Shown: positions 40,839 to 50,361, counted from the first letter of the stretch. The stretch: 64,000 nt of DNA from Pseudomonas entomophila L48 (GCF_000026105.1 NC_008027.1:2186001-2250000); one strand, 5' to 3'. The notes: generated by a model from the sequence alone, not told the origin. Numbers and translations are program-made.

Positions 40839-41960
40839 TCAGTCGTCCAGGTGGGCGACGGCGATCAGGTTGTGGAAGTGGGCGATGCCGTGCTCGCTCA
40901 CGCCGCTGCGCTGCGAGTCGACCATGATCCGGCCCTGGCCACGGTAGCCACGGGACTTCAAGCCCTTCTGCACGCTTTCGACCAGGCGCAGGTCCTCGGG
41001 GCGGAACACCTCGCGGTACCAGTCGATCAGCTTGTGCTGCTCCTCGGTGATGTCCTTGTTGAGGAAGTAGATGTCGTAGTGCTGCAGGGTGGTCTCGGCA
41101 TCGACCGGGAACTCGTAGATCACGGTCATGAAGTTGGCCCCTGGCGGCACGTTGAACATGGTGCACGGCCAGGCCCAGAAGCCGGCGAAGGACGGGTCTT
41201 TCACCGTTTCGTCGAACTTGAACGACTGCTCCGAGGGCTTGGCCAGGCCGTACTGCAGGGTCCAGTTACCGTGCAGGCTGTGGCTGTACTGGCCGACGTC
41301 CACCGAGTCGGAGAAGCCGGGGTGGGCCGGGGCGCAGTGGTAGCATTCCAGGTAGTTGTCGACGATCGACTTCCAGTTGGCCGGGGTGTCGCTGACGAAG
41401 CGCGCGGCCAGGTGCAGGTCGTCGATCACCGCGCAGGCTTCGCGCATGCGCTTTTGCATGCCAGGCAACTGGTCTTCGACGGAGCCTGCGTCGTTGTCCA
41501 TGTTGATGTAGATGAAGCCGGCGTACTCTTCGACGCGCAACTGCACAAGCGTGGAATTGTCCTTGTCGAAGTTGGCGACGTTCTCGCAGTTGCGCGCGTG
41601 GGCCAGTTCGCCGTCGAGCTTGAAGGTCCAGGCGTGGTACGGGCAGGTGATCACGTTCTTGGCCTTGCCGCTGCCTTCGAGCAGTTGGTGGCCGCGGTGC
41701 GGGCAGACGTTGTAGAACGCGCGCAGCACGTCGTCGCGGCCACGCACGACGATGATGCTTTCGCCGATCACCTGGCGGGTGATGTAGGCGTTCTTCTCGG
41801 CGACTTCGCTGCGGTGGCCGACGCAGATCCAGCTGCGGGCGAAGATCGCTTCCTTCTCGTGCTCGAACACCGCGGCCTGGGTGTAGAACTTGGCCGGGAG
41901 GGTGAAGGCCTCTTCGGGGTTGGCGCAGAAGTCGGCGGGCAGGCGTTTGAAATCGTTCAT
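40839..41960 (-). CDS. cntA: Carnitine monooxygenase oxygenase subunit (CntA/YeaW-like Rieske protein)
   Basis: A 373-residue Rieske non-heme iron oxygenase. Rieske Cys/His ligands are in CPHRGHQLLE and CPYHAW. The mononuclear iron site begins NYLECYHCAPAHPGF, where Glu takes the place usually held by Asp as the bridging residue, as in CntA. The enzyme splits carnitine (or related betaines) into trimethylamine and malic semialdehyde. Gene order with cntB, BCCT, dmlA and a LysR gene equals the E. coli yeaT-yeaU-yeaV-yeaW-yeaX block, which supports the assignment. GbcA-like betaine demethylation is the alternative. Confidence 0.85.
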   Translation of the reverse strand: MNDFKRLPADFCANPEEAFTLPAKFYTQAAVFEHEKEAIFARSWICVGHRSEVAEKNAYITRQVIGESIIVVRGRDDVLRAFYNVCPHRGHQLLEGSGKAKNVITCPYHAWTFKLDGELAHARNCENVANFDKDNSTLVQLRVEEYAGFIYINMDNDAGSVEDQLPGMQKRMREACAVIDDLHLAARFVSDTPANWKSIVDNYLECYHCAPAHPGFSDSVDVGQYSHSLHGNWTLQYGLAKPSEQSFKFDETVKDPSFAGFWAWPCTMFNVPPGANFMTVIYEFPVDAETTLQHYDIYFLNKDITEEQHKLIDWYREVFRPEDLRLVESVQKGLKSRGYRGQGRIMVDSQRSGVSEHGIAHFHNLIAVAHLDD

Positions 41961-42039
41961 GGCTCTATCTCGGTTCTTATTGGTTAACGCGTATCTATTG
42001 GTTAACAAGCAGGGCAAAAAAATTTCTTTAAGTGTCGCT

Positions 42040-42081
42040 CGCCGGCAAGCCAACTCCTGTAGGAGCCGGCTTGCCGGCGAA
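42040..42081. repeat. REP hairpin between cntA and the transporter
   Basis: GCCGGCAAGCCAACTCCTGT faces AGGAGCCGGCTTGCCGGC with almost no loop. It lies inside an otherwise single-strand operon, 7 bases past the transporter stop, and may lower read-through into cntA. Confidence 0.7.
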
Positions 42082-42088
42082 CCGACCG

Positions 42089-43687
42089 TCAGTGCACCGC
42101 CGCCGCGCTGCGTGGCGCGTGCGCTTGCGGTTCCTCACCCGCCAGGCGGCTGGCCTCTTCCTCGATACGGTACGCCGGCACCTGGCCATAGTCGGCCGCC
42201 AGCCACTTGAAGAAGCCGTAGATCTTCACCAGCAGGATCACCATGAACGGGATCGCGGTCAGCACCACGGCAGTCTTCATGGTCGACAGCGAGGCCTTGG
42301 CGAACAGCATGGCCAGCGGTACCAGGGTCAGCACCACGCACCAGAACAGGCGCAGGGTCGGGCTCGGGTCCTCGCCCTCGCGCAGGTTGCGGGTGCTGGT
42401 AGCGGCCACGGCGTAGGCGGCGGCGTCCATGTGCGAGGCGCAGAACACCGCCATGATGAACAGGTACGCAGCCAGGAACAGCGTGCCCCACGGCAGGGCC
42501 AGCAGCAGGTCGGTCACCGCCGCTTCGCCGCCGAGGGTGCCGAGCAACTTGGGCACGTCGATCTGGCCGTTGATGAACTGATGCATGCTGTAGCTTTCCA
42601 GCGCGCCGAAGAAGAACCAGCAGCCGAAGCTACCGCCCAGCAGCAGGGCGAACACCACTTCCTTGATCAAGCGTCCGCGCGACACACGGGCGACGAACAT
42701 GGCCACGCCCGGAGCGTAGGAGACCCACCACAGCCAGTAGAACACCGTCCAGTTGCGGGTGAAGGCGCCATCGCCGGCCGGGTCGGTGAACAGGCTCATC
42801 TGCACGTAGTGCTGCAGCATCAAGCCGATGGAGTTGGCGGTGTTGTTCAGGGTGAACTGGGTCGGGCCAACCAGCAGCACGACGGCGGCGAACACCAGTG
42901 CGCCGACGCAGACCATCTTCGACAGGCGCTGCAGGCCGCCGTCGATGCCGATGTACGAACTCAACGAGAACAACAGCGCCACCGCGCCGATCACCAGCAA
43001 TTGCACGGTGAAGGTGTTGGGCGTGCCGGCCAGGTCCGACAGGCCCCGGGTGAGCGTGGAGGCGGTGAGCGCCAGCGACACGGTCAGCGCGCCCATCATG
43101 GTCAGCAAGAAGATCAGGTCGACGGCACGACCGACCGGGCCGGTGGCCTTGAAGCCGGTGACTGCCTCGATGATCGAGGCCAGGTTCAGGCCGCTCTTCT
43201 TGCGCACGTGGAAGTGATAGGCCATGGCCAGCGAGGCCAGGGCGTAGATCGACCAGGCGCTGATGCCCCAGTGGAAGAACGAGTAGCTGACGCTGTACTC
43301 CAGGGCCTTGGCCGACATCGGGGCGATGTTCAGACCGGGGGTCTGATAGTAGTAGGCCCACTCCATCACGCCCCAGTACAGCGTCGAGGAGCCCATGCCG
43401 GCGCAGATGAACATGAACACCCAGGTGGTGGTGGAGTATTCGGGCTTGCCAGCACCCAGGCGGATGTTGCCGTACTTGCTGAAGGCCAGGTACAGCACGG
43501 CCAGGGAGCTGCCGAACACCAGCACCTGGACGCTGGTGCCGAAGGTGCGGGTGGCCACTTCGAACAGCTGGTTGGCCAGGTTTTCCGCTTGCGCGGGGAA
43601 GACAGCAAGGCCGATCACGGTGAGCAGCACGGCCACCAGGCTCACGGCGATCAGGAACACGTCGATCTTTTTGTTATTGGGGGACAT
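42089..43687 (-). CDS. BCCT-family betaine/carnitine transporter
   Basis: A 532-residue transporter with 12 helices. The BCCT signature is seen as [29 protein letters not shown], and the aromatic substrate box as [21 protein letters not shown]. It should import carnitine or a similar quaternary amine for the enzymes encoded next to it. AGGAGACAATTG precedes the ATG at 43685-43687. It corresponds in position to E. coli yeaV. The C-terminal tail is short, so osmosensing is unlikely. Confidence 0.9.
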   Translation of the reverse strand: MSPNNKKIDVFLIAVSLVAVLLTVIGLAVFPAQAENLANQLFEVATRTFGTSVQVLVFGSSLAVLYLAFSKYGNIRLGAGKPEYSTTTWVFMFICAGMGSSTLYWGVMEWAYYYQTPGLNIAPMSAKALEYSVSYSFFHWGISAWSIYALASLAMAYHFHVRKKSGLNLASIIEAVTGFKATGPVGRAVDLIFLLTMMGALTVSLALTASTLTRGLSDLAGTPNTFTVQLLVIGAVALLFSLSSYIGIDGGLQRLSKMVCVGALVFAAVVLLVGPTQFTLNNTANSIGLMLQHYVQMSLFTDPAGDGAFTRNWTVFYWLWWVSYAPGVAMFVARVSRGRLIKEVVFALLLGGSFGCWFFFGALESYSMHQFINGQIDVPKLLGTLGGEAAVTDLLLALPWGTLFLAAYLFIMAVFCASHMDAAAYAVAATSTRNLREGEDPSPTLRLFWCVVLTLVPLAMLFAKASLSTMKTAVVLTAIPFMVILLVKIYGFFKWLAADYGQVPAYRIEEEASRLAGEEPQAHAPRSAAAVH

Positions 43688-43865
43688 CAATTGTCTCCTG
43701 GAGCATTTTTTTTGTAGTAGGCGTCAGGCGTTGGGAAGTCCGTGTCGAGGCTGGTTTTTCCTTTTTGTTAACTGTAGGGTAACAAGTATCTTTTGGTTTA
43801 CAGATTCTGCATGGAATCGTGATGGGTGGCAATAGGATCGTCGGACAATCCGGATGGTTGGTTTT

Positions 43866-43921
43866 GCCCTTTTCGCGGATGAATCCGCTCCTACAAGAGC
43901 GGATTCATCCGCGAAAAGGGC
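43866..43921. repeat. Perfect 25-bp inverted REP pair
   Basis: GCCCTTTTCGCGGATGAATC begins an arm repeated perfectly inverted around CTACA. It lies 10 bases after the dmlA stop, between dmlA and the transporter gene, where it could act as a terminator or mRNA-stabilising hairpin. Confidence 0.85.
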
Positions 43922-43930
43922 GCCGCCGAC

Positions 43931-45022
43931 TCAAGCCCCGAGCAACTCGGCAATCGCCTTGCCCACTTCCTGAGTCGAACGGCTGCCACCCATGTCGCGG
44001 GTGGTGTCGCCATTGGCGATCACGGTTTCGATGGCCTTGAGAATGTCGTCATGAGCCGCCTGGTAGCGCGCATCACCGTCATCCTTGCCAAGGAACTCGA
44101 GCATCAGTGCGCCCGACCAGATCATCGCGATCGGGTTGGCGATGTTCTTGCCATGGATGTCCGGCGCCGAACCGTGCACCGGCTCGAACAGCGACGGGAA
44201 CTTGCGCTCGGGGTTGAGGTTGGCCGACGGCGCGATGCCGATGGTGCCGGCGCAGGCCGGACCCAGGTCGGAGAGAATGTCGCCGAACAGGTTGGAAGCC
44301 ACCACCACGTCGAAGCGTTCCGGCTGCAGCACGAAGCGCGCGCAGAGGATGTCGATGTGCTGCTTGTCCCAGCTGATCTCGGGGTAGTGGGCGGCCATGG
44401 CGGCGGTGCGCTCGTCCCAGTAGGGCATGCTCACGGCCATGCCGTTGGACTTGGTCGCCGATGTGACGTGCTTGCGTTCGCGGGTCTGGGCCACATCGAA
44501 GGCGTACTTGAGGATGCGGTCCACGCCGCGGCGGGTGAACACCGACTCCTGCAGGACGAATTCGTTTTCGGTGTTCTCGAACATGCGCCCGCCCAGGGAC
44601 GAGTACTCGCCCTCGGTGTTCTCGCGGATCACCACGAAATCGATGTCGCCGGGCTTCTTGTTCGCCAGCGGGCAGGGTACGCCGGGGAACAGGCGCACCG
44701 GGCGGATGTTCACGTACTGGTCGAAGTCGCGGCGGAACTTGAGCAGCGAGCCCCACAGCGAGATGTGGTCCGGCACCTTGTCTGGCCAGCCGACGGCGCC
44801 GAAGTACAGGGCGTCGAAGCCCTTGAGCTGGTCGAACCAGTCGTCGGGCATCATCTTGCCGTGGGCCAGGTAGTAGTCGCAGCTGGCCCATTCGAAGTAC
44901 TCGATCTGCAGGTCGAGGCCGTGCTTGCGCGCGGCGGCCTCGACCACGCGGATGCCTTCGGGGAGGACTTCGTTGCCGATGCCGTCACCGGGGATGGCGG
45001 CGATCTTGAAGGTCTTGGTCAT
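43931..45022 (-). CDS. dmlA: D-malate/tartrate dehydrogenase (decarboxylating)
   Basis: A 363-residue isocitrate/isopropylmalate dehydrogenase-family enzyme. IAAIPGDGIGNEVLPEGI is the N-terminal signature, and the substrate/metal site is NLFGDILSDLGPACAGTIGIAPSANL. HGSAPDIHGKNIANP is the NAD-binding segment. It turns D-malate (or tartrate) into pyruvate with CO2 release. Next to carnitine oxygenase genes it would remove the malic acid formed from the C4 skeleton. The ATG at 45020-45022 is chosen by homology; it is divergent from dmlR with 94 bases between. Confidence 0.88.
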   Translation of the reverse strand: MTKTFKIAAIPGDGIGNEVLPEGIRVVEAAARKHGLDLQIEYFEWASCDYYLAHGKMMPDDWFDQLKGFDALYFGAVGWPDKVPDHISLWGSLLKFRRDFDQYVNIRPVRLFPGVPCPLANKKPGDIDFVVIRENTEGEYSSLGGRMFENTENEFVLQESVFTRRGVDRILKYAFDVAQTRERKHVTSATKSNGMAVSMPYWDERTAAMAAHYPEISWDKQHIDILCARFVLQPERFDVVVASNLFGDILSDLGPACAGTIGIAPSANLNPERKFPSLFEPVHGSAPDIHGKNIANPIAMIWSGALMLEFLGKDDGDARYQAAHDDILKAIETVIANGDTTRDMGGSRSTQEVGKAIAELLGA

Positions 45023-45075
45023 GGGGCGCATCTCGTGTCCAGGGAAGATGCGGTCATGCTATAAGGGTACGATGT

Positions 45076-45088
45076 GCAGATAATCTGC
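45076..45088. promoter_or_regulatory. Candidate LysR operator between dmlA and dmlR
   Basis: GCAGATAATCTGC is a perfect 13-base palindrome centred in the 94-base divergent gap. LysR-type regulators commonly bind T-N11-A dyads in such gaps. The site is 28 bases before the dmlR start, so autoregulation is likely if it is bound. Confidence 0.5.
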
Positions 45089-45116
45089 CGATCTATCAAT
45101 TCTTGGTGCACGAAGC

Positions 45117-46028
45117 GTGAATAATCTGCCGAACCTTGACGACCTCGATATCTTCCTGCAAGTGGCCCGCCGCGCCAGCTTTGCCGCCGTGGCGGACGAG
45201 CGTGGTATGTCGGCGGCGTTCGTCAGCAAACGCATTCGCCTGCTTGAGGAAAGCCTCGGGGTACGCCTGCTGCATCGCACCACGCGGCGAGTGTCGGTGA
45301 GCGAGGAGGGCGAGCGGGTCTACCAGTGGGCGCAGCAGATCTTCGATACCGTGCAGCGCATGGACGATGACCTCAACGCCGGTCAGCGCGAGCCGGCCGG
45401 GCAGTTGCGCATCGCCAGCAGCCTGGGGTTGGGGCGGCGCTTCGTGGCGCCGGCGTTGTCGGAGCTTGCCGCGCGCTACCCGCGCCTGGATATCCGCCTT
45501 GATGTGCATGACCGCCTGGTTGACCTGATCGCCGAGGGTGTCGACCTGGATATTCGCGTGGGCAACGTGATTGCCCCGCACCTGATCGCCAAGCCGCTGG
45601 CGCGCAACCGCCGGGTGCTGTGCGCGGCGCCTTCGTACCTGGCCGAACACGGTGCGCCACGGGTGCTGGCCGACCTGGCCAGCCATGATTGCCTGGTGAT
45701 CAAGGAGCGCGACCACCCGTTCGGCCTCTGGCACCTGGAAGGGCCGCAGGGCGAGGAGAGTGTGCGGGTGACCGGCGCGTTGTCGAGCAACCATGGCGAA
45801 GTGGCGCACCAGTGGTGCCTGGATGGCCGTGGGATTCTGCTGCGTTCCTGGTGGGATGTGTACGACAGCATTGCCGATGGACGGCTGGTGCAGGTGTTGC
45901 CCGACTACCAGCAGGCGGCGGACATCTGGGCGGTGTATACCGCGCCGCTGGCGGGGTCGGCCAAGGTGCGGGTGGCGGTGGAGTTCTTCCGGCAGTATTT
46001 CGCCGAGCGTTACCGGTTGCCGGTGTAG
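45117..46028 (+). CDS. dmlR: LysR-family regulator, DmlR-like
   Basis: A 303-residue activator. The helix-turn-helix region is LPNLDDLDIFLQVARRASFAAVADERGMSAAFVSKRIRLLEE, and the effector domain has the FPLRLE-type RLLHRTTRRVSVSEEGE link of the DmlR/TtuA group. The start is GTG at 45117. It is divergent from dmlA exactly as in E. coli, where DmlR activates dmlA. The C-terminal stop lies in a REP (TGTAGGAGC). Confidence 0.82.
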   Translation: MNNLPNLDDLDIFLQVARRASFAAVADERGMSAAFVSKRIRLLEESLGVRLLHRTTRRVSVSEEGERVYQWAQQIFDTVQRMDDDLNAGQREPAGQLRIASSLGLGRRFVAPALSELAARYPRLDIRLDVHDRLVDLIAEGVDLDIRVGNVIAPHLIAKPLARNRRVLCAAPSYLAEHGAPRVLADLASHDCLVIKERDHPFGLWHLEGPQGEESVRVTGALSSNHGEVAHQWCLDGRGILLRSWWDVYDSIADGRLVQVLPDYQQAADIWAVYTAPLAGSAKVRVAVEFFRQYFAERYRLPV

Positions 46029-46110
46029 GAGCCGGCCTTGCCGGCGAACCTGGCGACGCGGTGGAAGGCACCGGCCATGCCGGTGTTCGCCGGCAAGGCC
46101 GGCGCCTACA
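46024..46110. repeat. REP pair overlapping the dmlR stop
   Basis: TGTAGGAGCCGGCCTTGCCG and its inverted mate (ending GGCGCCTACA) enclose a GCACCGGCCATGCCGGTG palindrome. The TAG of dmlR is supplied by the REP, as at the 28141 gene. Confidence 0.85.
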
Positions 46111-46117
46111 GGGACTG

Positions 46118-46687
46118 TTATCGACCGCGGCGGCGGGAAACCCGTGCCTCGATATTCTTGCGCCCGATCAGCAACGGTGGTTTCTCCACCACCGGCTCGT
46201 CGGCCAGCCACTTGTACATCACCAGGCAGTCCACCAGCCCATGCTCGGCATGGCGATAGGCCTTGGGCAGGCGCCCGACGGTCTCGAAGCCCAGCGCGTG
46301 CCACAGCGCCACGGCCACTTCGTTGGTGGCCACCACCGAATTGAACTGCAGGGCCAGGAAGCCTTCCTGGCGTGCCAGCTTCTGCGAGTGCTCGCACATC
46401 AGCCTGGCCACGCCACGGCCACGAGCTTGCTCGCAGACCATGTAGCCGCAGTTGCCCACGTGCGCGCCGGGGCCGGCGGCATTGGCCTTTAGGAAGTAGG
46501 AGCCGAGCAGTTCGCCGTCTTCTTCAGCCACCAGGGTGCGCAGGGGTAGCTCCAACCACAGCTGGCGGGCCCGGTCGATGTCGAGTTCGGGGTCGAAGGC
46601 GTAGGTCTGGCGGGCCTGGACGATGGCCTGGAAGGTGGGCCAGAAGCGCTCGAAGTCTTCCGGGGTCATGGGGCGAATGTGAATCAT
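46118..46687 (-). CDS. GNAT-family N-acetyltransferase
   Basis: A 189-residue acetyltransferase. MIHIRPMTPEDFERFWPTFQ is the usual start, and acetyl-CoA motif A reads CGYMVCEQARGRGVARLMCEHSQ. The catalytic-region B strand is ALWHALGFETVGRLPKAYRH. The last ~20 residues are basic. The substrate is unknown. The ATG at 46685-46687 is the best start; the frame extends 19 codons upstream without similarity. Confidence 0.85.
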   Translation of the reverse strand: MIHIRPMTPEDFERFWPTFQAIVQARQTYAFDPELDIDRARQLWLELPLRTLVAEEDGELLGSYFLKANAAGPGAHVGNCGYMVCEQARGRGVARLMCEHSQKLARQEGFLALQFNSVVATNEVAVALWHALGFETVGRLPKAYRHAEHGLVDCLVMYKWLADEPVVEKPPLLIGRKNIEARVSRRRGR

Positions 46688-46765
46688 GGCAATACCTGCG
46701 CGGGCTGGACCGCCCAGTCTGGGTGTCGCGGCGCCGTCGCGCAAGGGCGGTGACGCCGCGCGGGG

Positions 46766-47110
46766 TCAGGCGCCGGCCTTGCCGACGGCATCCAGCGCCC
46801 GTGCCGAGTAGACCAGCGCCGCGCCGGCGTTCATCGCCACGGCCACGCCGAGCGCTTCGGCGATTTCTTCGCGGCTGGCGCCGTGCTTGACCGCCTGCTG
46901 CGAGTGCACGGCGATGCAGCCGTCGCAACGGGTGGTGACGGCCACGGCCAGGGAAATCAACTCGCGGGTCTTGGCGTCCAGGTGGTTGGTCTTGGCGCCG
47001 GCGCCGCTGGCGGTCATGTAGCCGGCCACGGTGTCGGGGGAGAGTTGCTTGAGATCGCCGATGCCGGCCATCAACTGCTTACGGTAGGCGTCCCAGTCCA
47101 TCATGCTCAT
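46766..47110 (-). CDS. AhpD-like carboxymuconolactone decarboxylase family protein
   Basis: A 114-residue all-helical protein with the redox motif RCDGCIAVHSQQAVKHGASREEIAEAL (CxxC followed by His), as in AhpD-like alkylhydroperoxidases. LDAKTRELISLAVAVTTR is the conserved preceding helix. It probably reduces peroxides or acts as a thiol reductase. The ATG at 47108-47110 is 8 bases from AAGGTG; a GTG three codons earlier overlaps that site. Confidence 0.82.
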   Translation of the reverse strand: MSMMDWDAYRKQLMAGIGDLKQLSPDTVAGYMTASGAGAKTNHLDAKTRELISLAVAVTTRCDGCIAVHSQQAVKHGASREEIAEALGVAVAMNAGAALVYSARALDAVGKAGA

Positions 47111-47200
47111 CGTCTTCACCTTGTCAGGTTGGCAACAGGAGCTTTCAGGCTAGTCGAAGTTCGGGTGCCTGGGGGGCTGCGTGGCAGCCCCAAGGGGCGA

Positions 47201-48100
47201 TCAGATATAGATGAACACCAGCACCAGTGCCGCGACCACTGCCCATTTTTCCAGGTAGTAGCGGGTGCGGTTGCGTTTCTTCATCGCCTTGCCGCGCTCG
47301 CGGATCTTGTAGATGCGGGTGAACAGGCGGTTGATGCCACCGGTCTTGTCATTGGCGTCGTTGGGCGCGGCGGCGGCGGCCATCACGTTGCGGCTGAACC
47401 AGCGGTTGAAGGCACTTGCCCAGCGGTACTTGAGTGGGCGTTCGACGTCGCAGAACAGGATGATGCGGTTGTGTTCGGTGGTGTTGGCGGCGTAGTGGAT
47501 GTAGGTTTCGTCGAACACCACGGCCTGGCCGTCGCGCCAGGAGTACTTTTCGCCGTCGACGTCGATGTAGCAACCGTCGTCATTGGGCGTGTCCAGGCCC
47601 AGGTGGTAGCGATACGAGCCGGCATACGGGTCGCGGTGGCGCACCAGCTTGGCGCCTGGAGGCAGGGTGGCGAACATCGCCGCCTTGACCGAACCGATGC
47701 CCTGTAGCAGTTCGGTGGTGCGCGGGCACAGGGTCATCGCCGACGGGTGGCTCTCGCCGTACCACTTCAGGTAGAAACGTTTCCAGCCGGTCTTGAAGAA
47801 CGAGTTGAAGCCGACATCGTCGTAGTTGTCGGACTTCTTGATCTCGCCCGCGTGCAGCAGGTGCTGCGCCTCTTCGCGGATCTCCTGCCAGTGGTCCTGG
47901 AGCGTCTGCAGCTCGGGGAACGCCTCGACCGGCAGGTAGGGCTTGGCCGGGTGCTTGGAGAACAGGTAGAGGAAGCTATTGACCGGTGCCAGGAAGCTGG
48001 AGTGGTCGCCCAGTTGGCGGGTCAGCTTGTGACGCACCCGACCGCGCAGGTGAACATAGGCGATCGAGAGGACGAAGATCAGTACGAGTGCGATTTTCAT
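47201..48100 (-). CDS. lpxO: Lipid A 2-hydroxylase LpxO-like dioxygenase
   Basis: A 299-residue aspartyl/asparaginyl beta-hydroxylase-fold 2-oxoglutarate enzyme with an N-terminal membrane helix (IALVLIFVLSIAYVHL) and a C-terminal helix (WAVVAALVLVFIYI). Iron ligands are in LVRHRDPYAGSYRYHLGLDTP and VFDETYIHYAANTTEHNRIIL. It hydroxylates the secondary acyl chain of lipid A at the inner membrane. The length and the two membrane anchors match Pseudomonas LpxO. Confidence 0.9.
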   Translation of the reverse strand: MKIALVLIFVLSIAYVHLRGRVRHKLTRQLGDHSSFLAPVNSFLYLFSKHPAKPYLPVEAFPELQTLQDHWQEIREEAQHLLHAGEIKKSDNYDDVGFNSFFKTGWKRFYLKWYGESHPSAMTLCPRTTELLQGIGSVKAAMFATLPPGAKLVRHRDPYAGSYRYHLGLDTPNDDGCYIDVDGEKYSWRDGQAVVFDETYIHYAANTTEHNRIILFCDVERPLKYRWASAFNRWFSRNVMAAAAAPNDANDKTGGINRLFTRIYKIRERGKAMKKRNRTRYYLEKWAVVAALVLVFIYI

Positions 48101-48424
48101 GGACGGTTACTTGTCTAAAAAATGGCCATGCGCCATGGCTTGAGCCCGCCAGCATAAACAATCGCGACTTGGGTTTGTACTTATTGTTACGACAAATCCG
48201 GGCGACTTAGGTGTAATGGCCTACAGGTTGCGTAAACGATTCAACTGGAGGTGGGTTGTCATTCCGTGCTTGGGGGCTGGTTTTTTCAAGGTGTTCGACG
48301 GGAGGGTTGCAGCGCCCTGAAGATCGAGCGCCGCCCGTGCGGCGCATCGCGGATGAATCCGCTCCTACGGTTGTTGCAACGTACCACTACACTCGAACAT
48401 CCCACCGCGCCCAAGGAGTTTCAT

Positions 48425-48970
48425 ATGGCCCAGGATGCACGCCCCAGCGGCGCCCCGTTCAAGCGCCTGTTCTTCGCCCTGTCGGTCAGTGATGCCCAGC
48501 GTCGCGCCCTGGCCAAGTGGCGACGCGAACTGAACCTGCGCAGCGGCAAGCCGGTGCCGGCGGATAACTTCCATGTCACCTTGCTGTTCCTGGGCGATGT
48601 GGACGCGGCCCTGGTGCCGGCCATTTGTGCCGCGGTCGAGCCGTTGCAGCGCCCGCAGGCGCCGCTGCGCCTGCCGCTCGACCGCTTGCAGGTCTGGCAG
48701 CGGGCCAGCGCGCTGGTGCTGGCGCCACAGCAGGCACCGACGGCCCTGCTTCAGCTCGTGTACGCCTTGCAACAGGCCATGTTGCCCTTGGGTATCGAGG
48801 AGCGGGCGCGCGAGTACCGGCCGCACCTGACGCTGTCCCGGGATTTTCACACGCAGGTGCCGGAGGCCGCGCAAGCGCCTGATTTTCTCCTCGCGGCGCG
48901 ACACTTCACCCTCTACGAGTCGCGCAAGGGCCGCTACTGGCCACTGGCCGAGTGGCCCTTGGCGCAGTGA
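48425..48970 (+). CDS. thpR: RNA 2',3'-cyclic phosphodiesterase (ThpR/LigT)
   Basis: A 181-residue 2H phosphoesterase. The two catalytic His motifs are NFHVTLLFLG and RPHLTLSRD, each HxT. The start KRLFFALSVSDAQRRALAKW is standard. AAGGAG precedes the ATG at 48425. A solitary gene. Its last 37 bases overlap the end of the convergent ABC-F gene. Confidence 0.9.
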   Translation: MAQDARPSGAPFKRLFFALSVSDAQRRALAKWRRELNLRSGKPVPADNFHVTLLFLGDVDAALVPAICAAVEPLQRPQAPLRLPLDRLQVWQRASALVLAPQQAPTALLQLVYALQQAMLPLGIEERAREYRPHLTLSRDFHTQVPEAAQAPDFLLAARHFTLYESRKGRYWPLAEWPLAQ

Positions 48971-50361
48971 AAGCTGCGGCTGACGCCCAGCCCTTCGAGG
49001 AAGCCCTCGTCGTGGGAGATCACCAGCAGCGCGTTGGGATAGTCCGTCAGCACCTCCAGCACATGGGTACGCATGCGCAGGTCGAGGTTGTTGGTGGGTT
49101 CGTCGAGTATCAGCAGTTGTGGCGGGCTTGCGGCGATGCAGGCCAGCGACAGGCGCGCCTTCTCGCCGCCGGAGAGCGCCCGCACGGGAGTCTGCACCGC
49201 GTCACCGTCGCGGAACAGGAAGTCGGCCAGGTGCGTGCGCAACTGCTCGATGGACCAGGCAGGGACCACCTGCGCCAGGGCGTCCTGCACGCAAAGCTCG
49301 GCGGGCAGGGTGCTGTAATGCTGGTCGATGTAGCCGATCTGCGTGGGCGGCGGGATCAGCCAGTCGCCTGTGCGCCATACCTGCGGATCGCCGAGGATGG
49401 CCCGGGCCAGGGTCGACTTTCCGCTGCCGTTGTTGCCGGTCAGGGCCAGGCGCTCGCCGCTGGCCAGTTGCAGGTCGATACCGTCGAGCACGGGACTGGC
49501 GTCGTAGCCGACACGGCCGTCGCGCACCTGGATCAGCACCCGTGACGACTGCGCCGCCGCCGGCAGGTGGAAGCGTGGGACGATCACCGGCTCTGGCCGC
49601 AACTCGGCCAGCTGGGCGCCGAGGTCGCGTTGCTGTTGCAGGATCTGCGCCTGCTTGCGCCCGGCCGTGGTGTTGCCGCGCCCCAGCTTGGTGGGCGAGC
49701 GCACGGTGGCCCACTTGCTGTTCTGGATCGCCTTCACGCCCCGCTTGCGCGCATTGGCGGCACGCGCCTGCTCCTGCATCAGCGAATCGTGGGCATCGTC
49801 ACGGGCGCGGCGCATCTCGCTGATGCGCTTGTCGAGCACGCCGCGCTGCAGGTCGCGTTCGGCCATGTAGTCGGCGTAGCAGCCGTTGAACACGTCGAGG
49901 TGCCCATGGTGCAGGTGCCAGAGGGTGTCGCAGGTCTGGTTCATCAGTGCCACGTCATGGGTGACCATTACCAGGGTGCCATGGAAGTGCTCGAGCATGC
50001 GCGACAACGAACGACGGTTGGCGGCGTCCAGGTGGTTGGTCGGCTCGTCCAGCAGCAGCAGGTCGGGGCCCAGGGCCAGGGCCTGGCTCAGGGCCTGGTT
50101 GACCCGTTGCCCGCCGCTGAGCGATGACTCGCCGTCCAGCACTTGTGGCACATGGCCGATGCGCAGGCCGCCATGGCGTTCGATGTGCCCTTCGCTGGGC
50201 GCCAGGCTGCCTTGCAGCAGGCGCAGCAGCGACGACTTGCCGCTGCCGTTGTCGCCGATGATGGCGATGCGCTGCCCCCACTCGATGCGGGCGTCCAGGT
50301 CGCTGAAGCAGGTCCTGCGGCCATGGTTCAGGCTGATGCCGCGTAGTTCGATCATTGCCAT
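48934..50361 (-). CDS. ABC-F family ATPase, candidate self-resistance protein of the NRPS cluster
   Basis: A 475-residue soluble protein with two ABC domains. Walker A motifs are GDNGSGKSS and GNNGSGKST, the signatures LSGGQ and LSGGEK, and Walker B LLLLDEPTNHLD and LLILDEPTNNLD. Between them a charged linker (ISEMRRARDDAHDSLMQEQARAANARKRG) is the P-site interaction motif of ABC-F proteins, which act on the ribosome. There is no membrane domain. The start ATG at 50359-50361 lies inside the thioesterase gene (10-base overlap), tying it to the biosynthetic operon. A housekeeping ABC-F is the alternative. Confidence 0.85.
   Translation of the reverse strand: MAMIELRGISLNHGRRTCFSDLDARIEWGQRIAIIGDNGSGKSSLLRLLQGSLAPSEGHIERHGGLRIGHVPQVLDGESSLSGGQRVNQALSQALALGPDLLLLDEPTNHLDAANRRSLSRMLEHFHGTLVMVTHDVALMNQTCDTLWHLHHGHLDVFNGCYADYMAERDLQRGVLDKRISEMRRARDDAHDSLMQEQARAANARKRGVKAIQNSKWATVRSPTKLGRGNTTAGRKQAQILQQQRDLGAQLAELRPEPVIVPRFHLPAAAQSSRVLIQVRDGRVGYDASPVLDGIDLQLASGERLALTGNNGSGKSTLARAILGDPQVWRTGDWLIPPPTQIGYIDQHYSTLPAELCVQDALAQVVPAWSIEQLRTHLADFLFRDGDAVQTPVRALSGGEKARLSLACIAASPPQLLILDEPTNNLDLRMRTHVLEVLTDYPNALLVISHDEGFLEGLGVSRSFHCAKGHSASGQ

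Noticed and set aside
39800..41960. Naming the Rieske pair GbcA/GbcB (glycine betaine demethylase)
   Set aside because: The Glu in the mononuclear iron region and the dmlR-dmlA-BCCT gene order favour the carnitine monooxygenase CntAB/YeaWX; betaine demethylase is kept only as an alternative.
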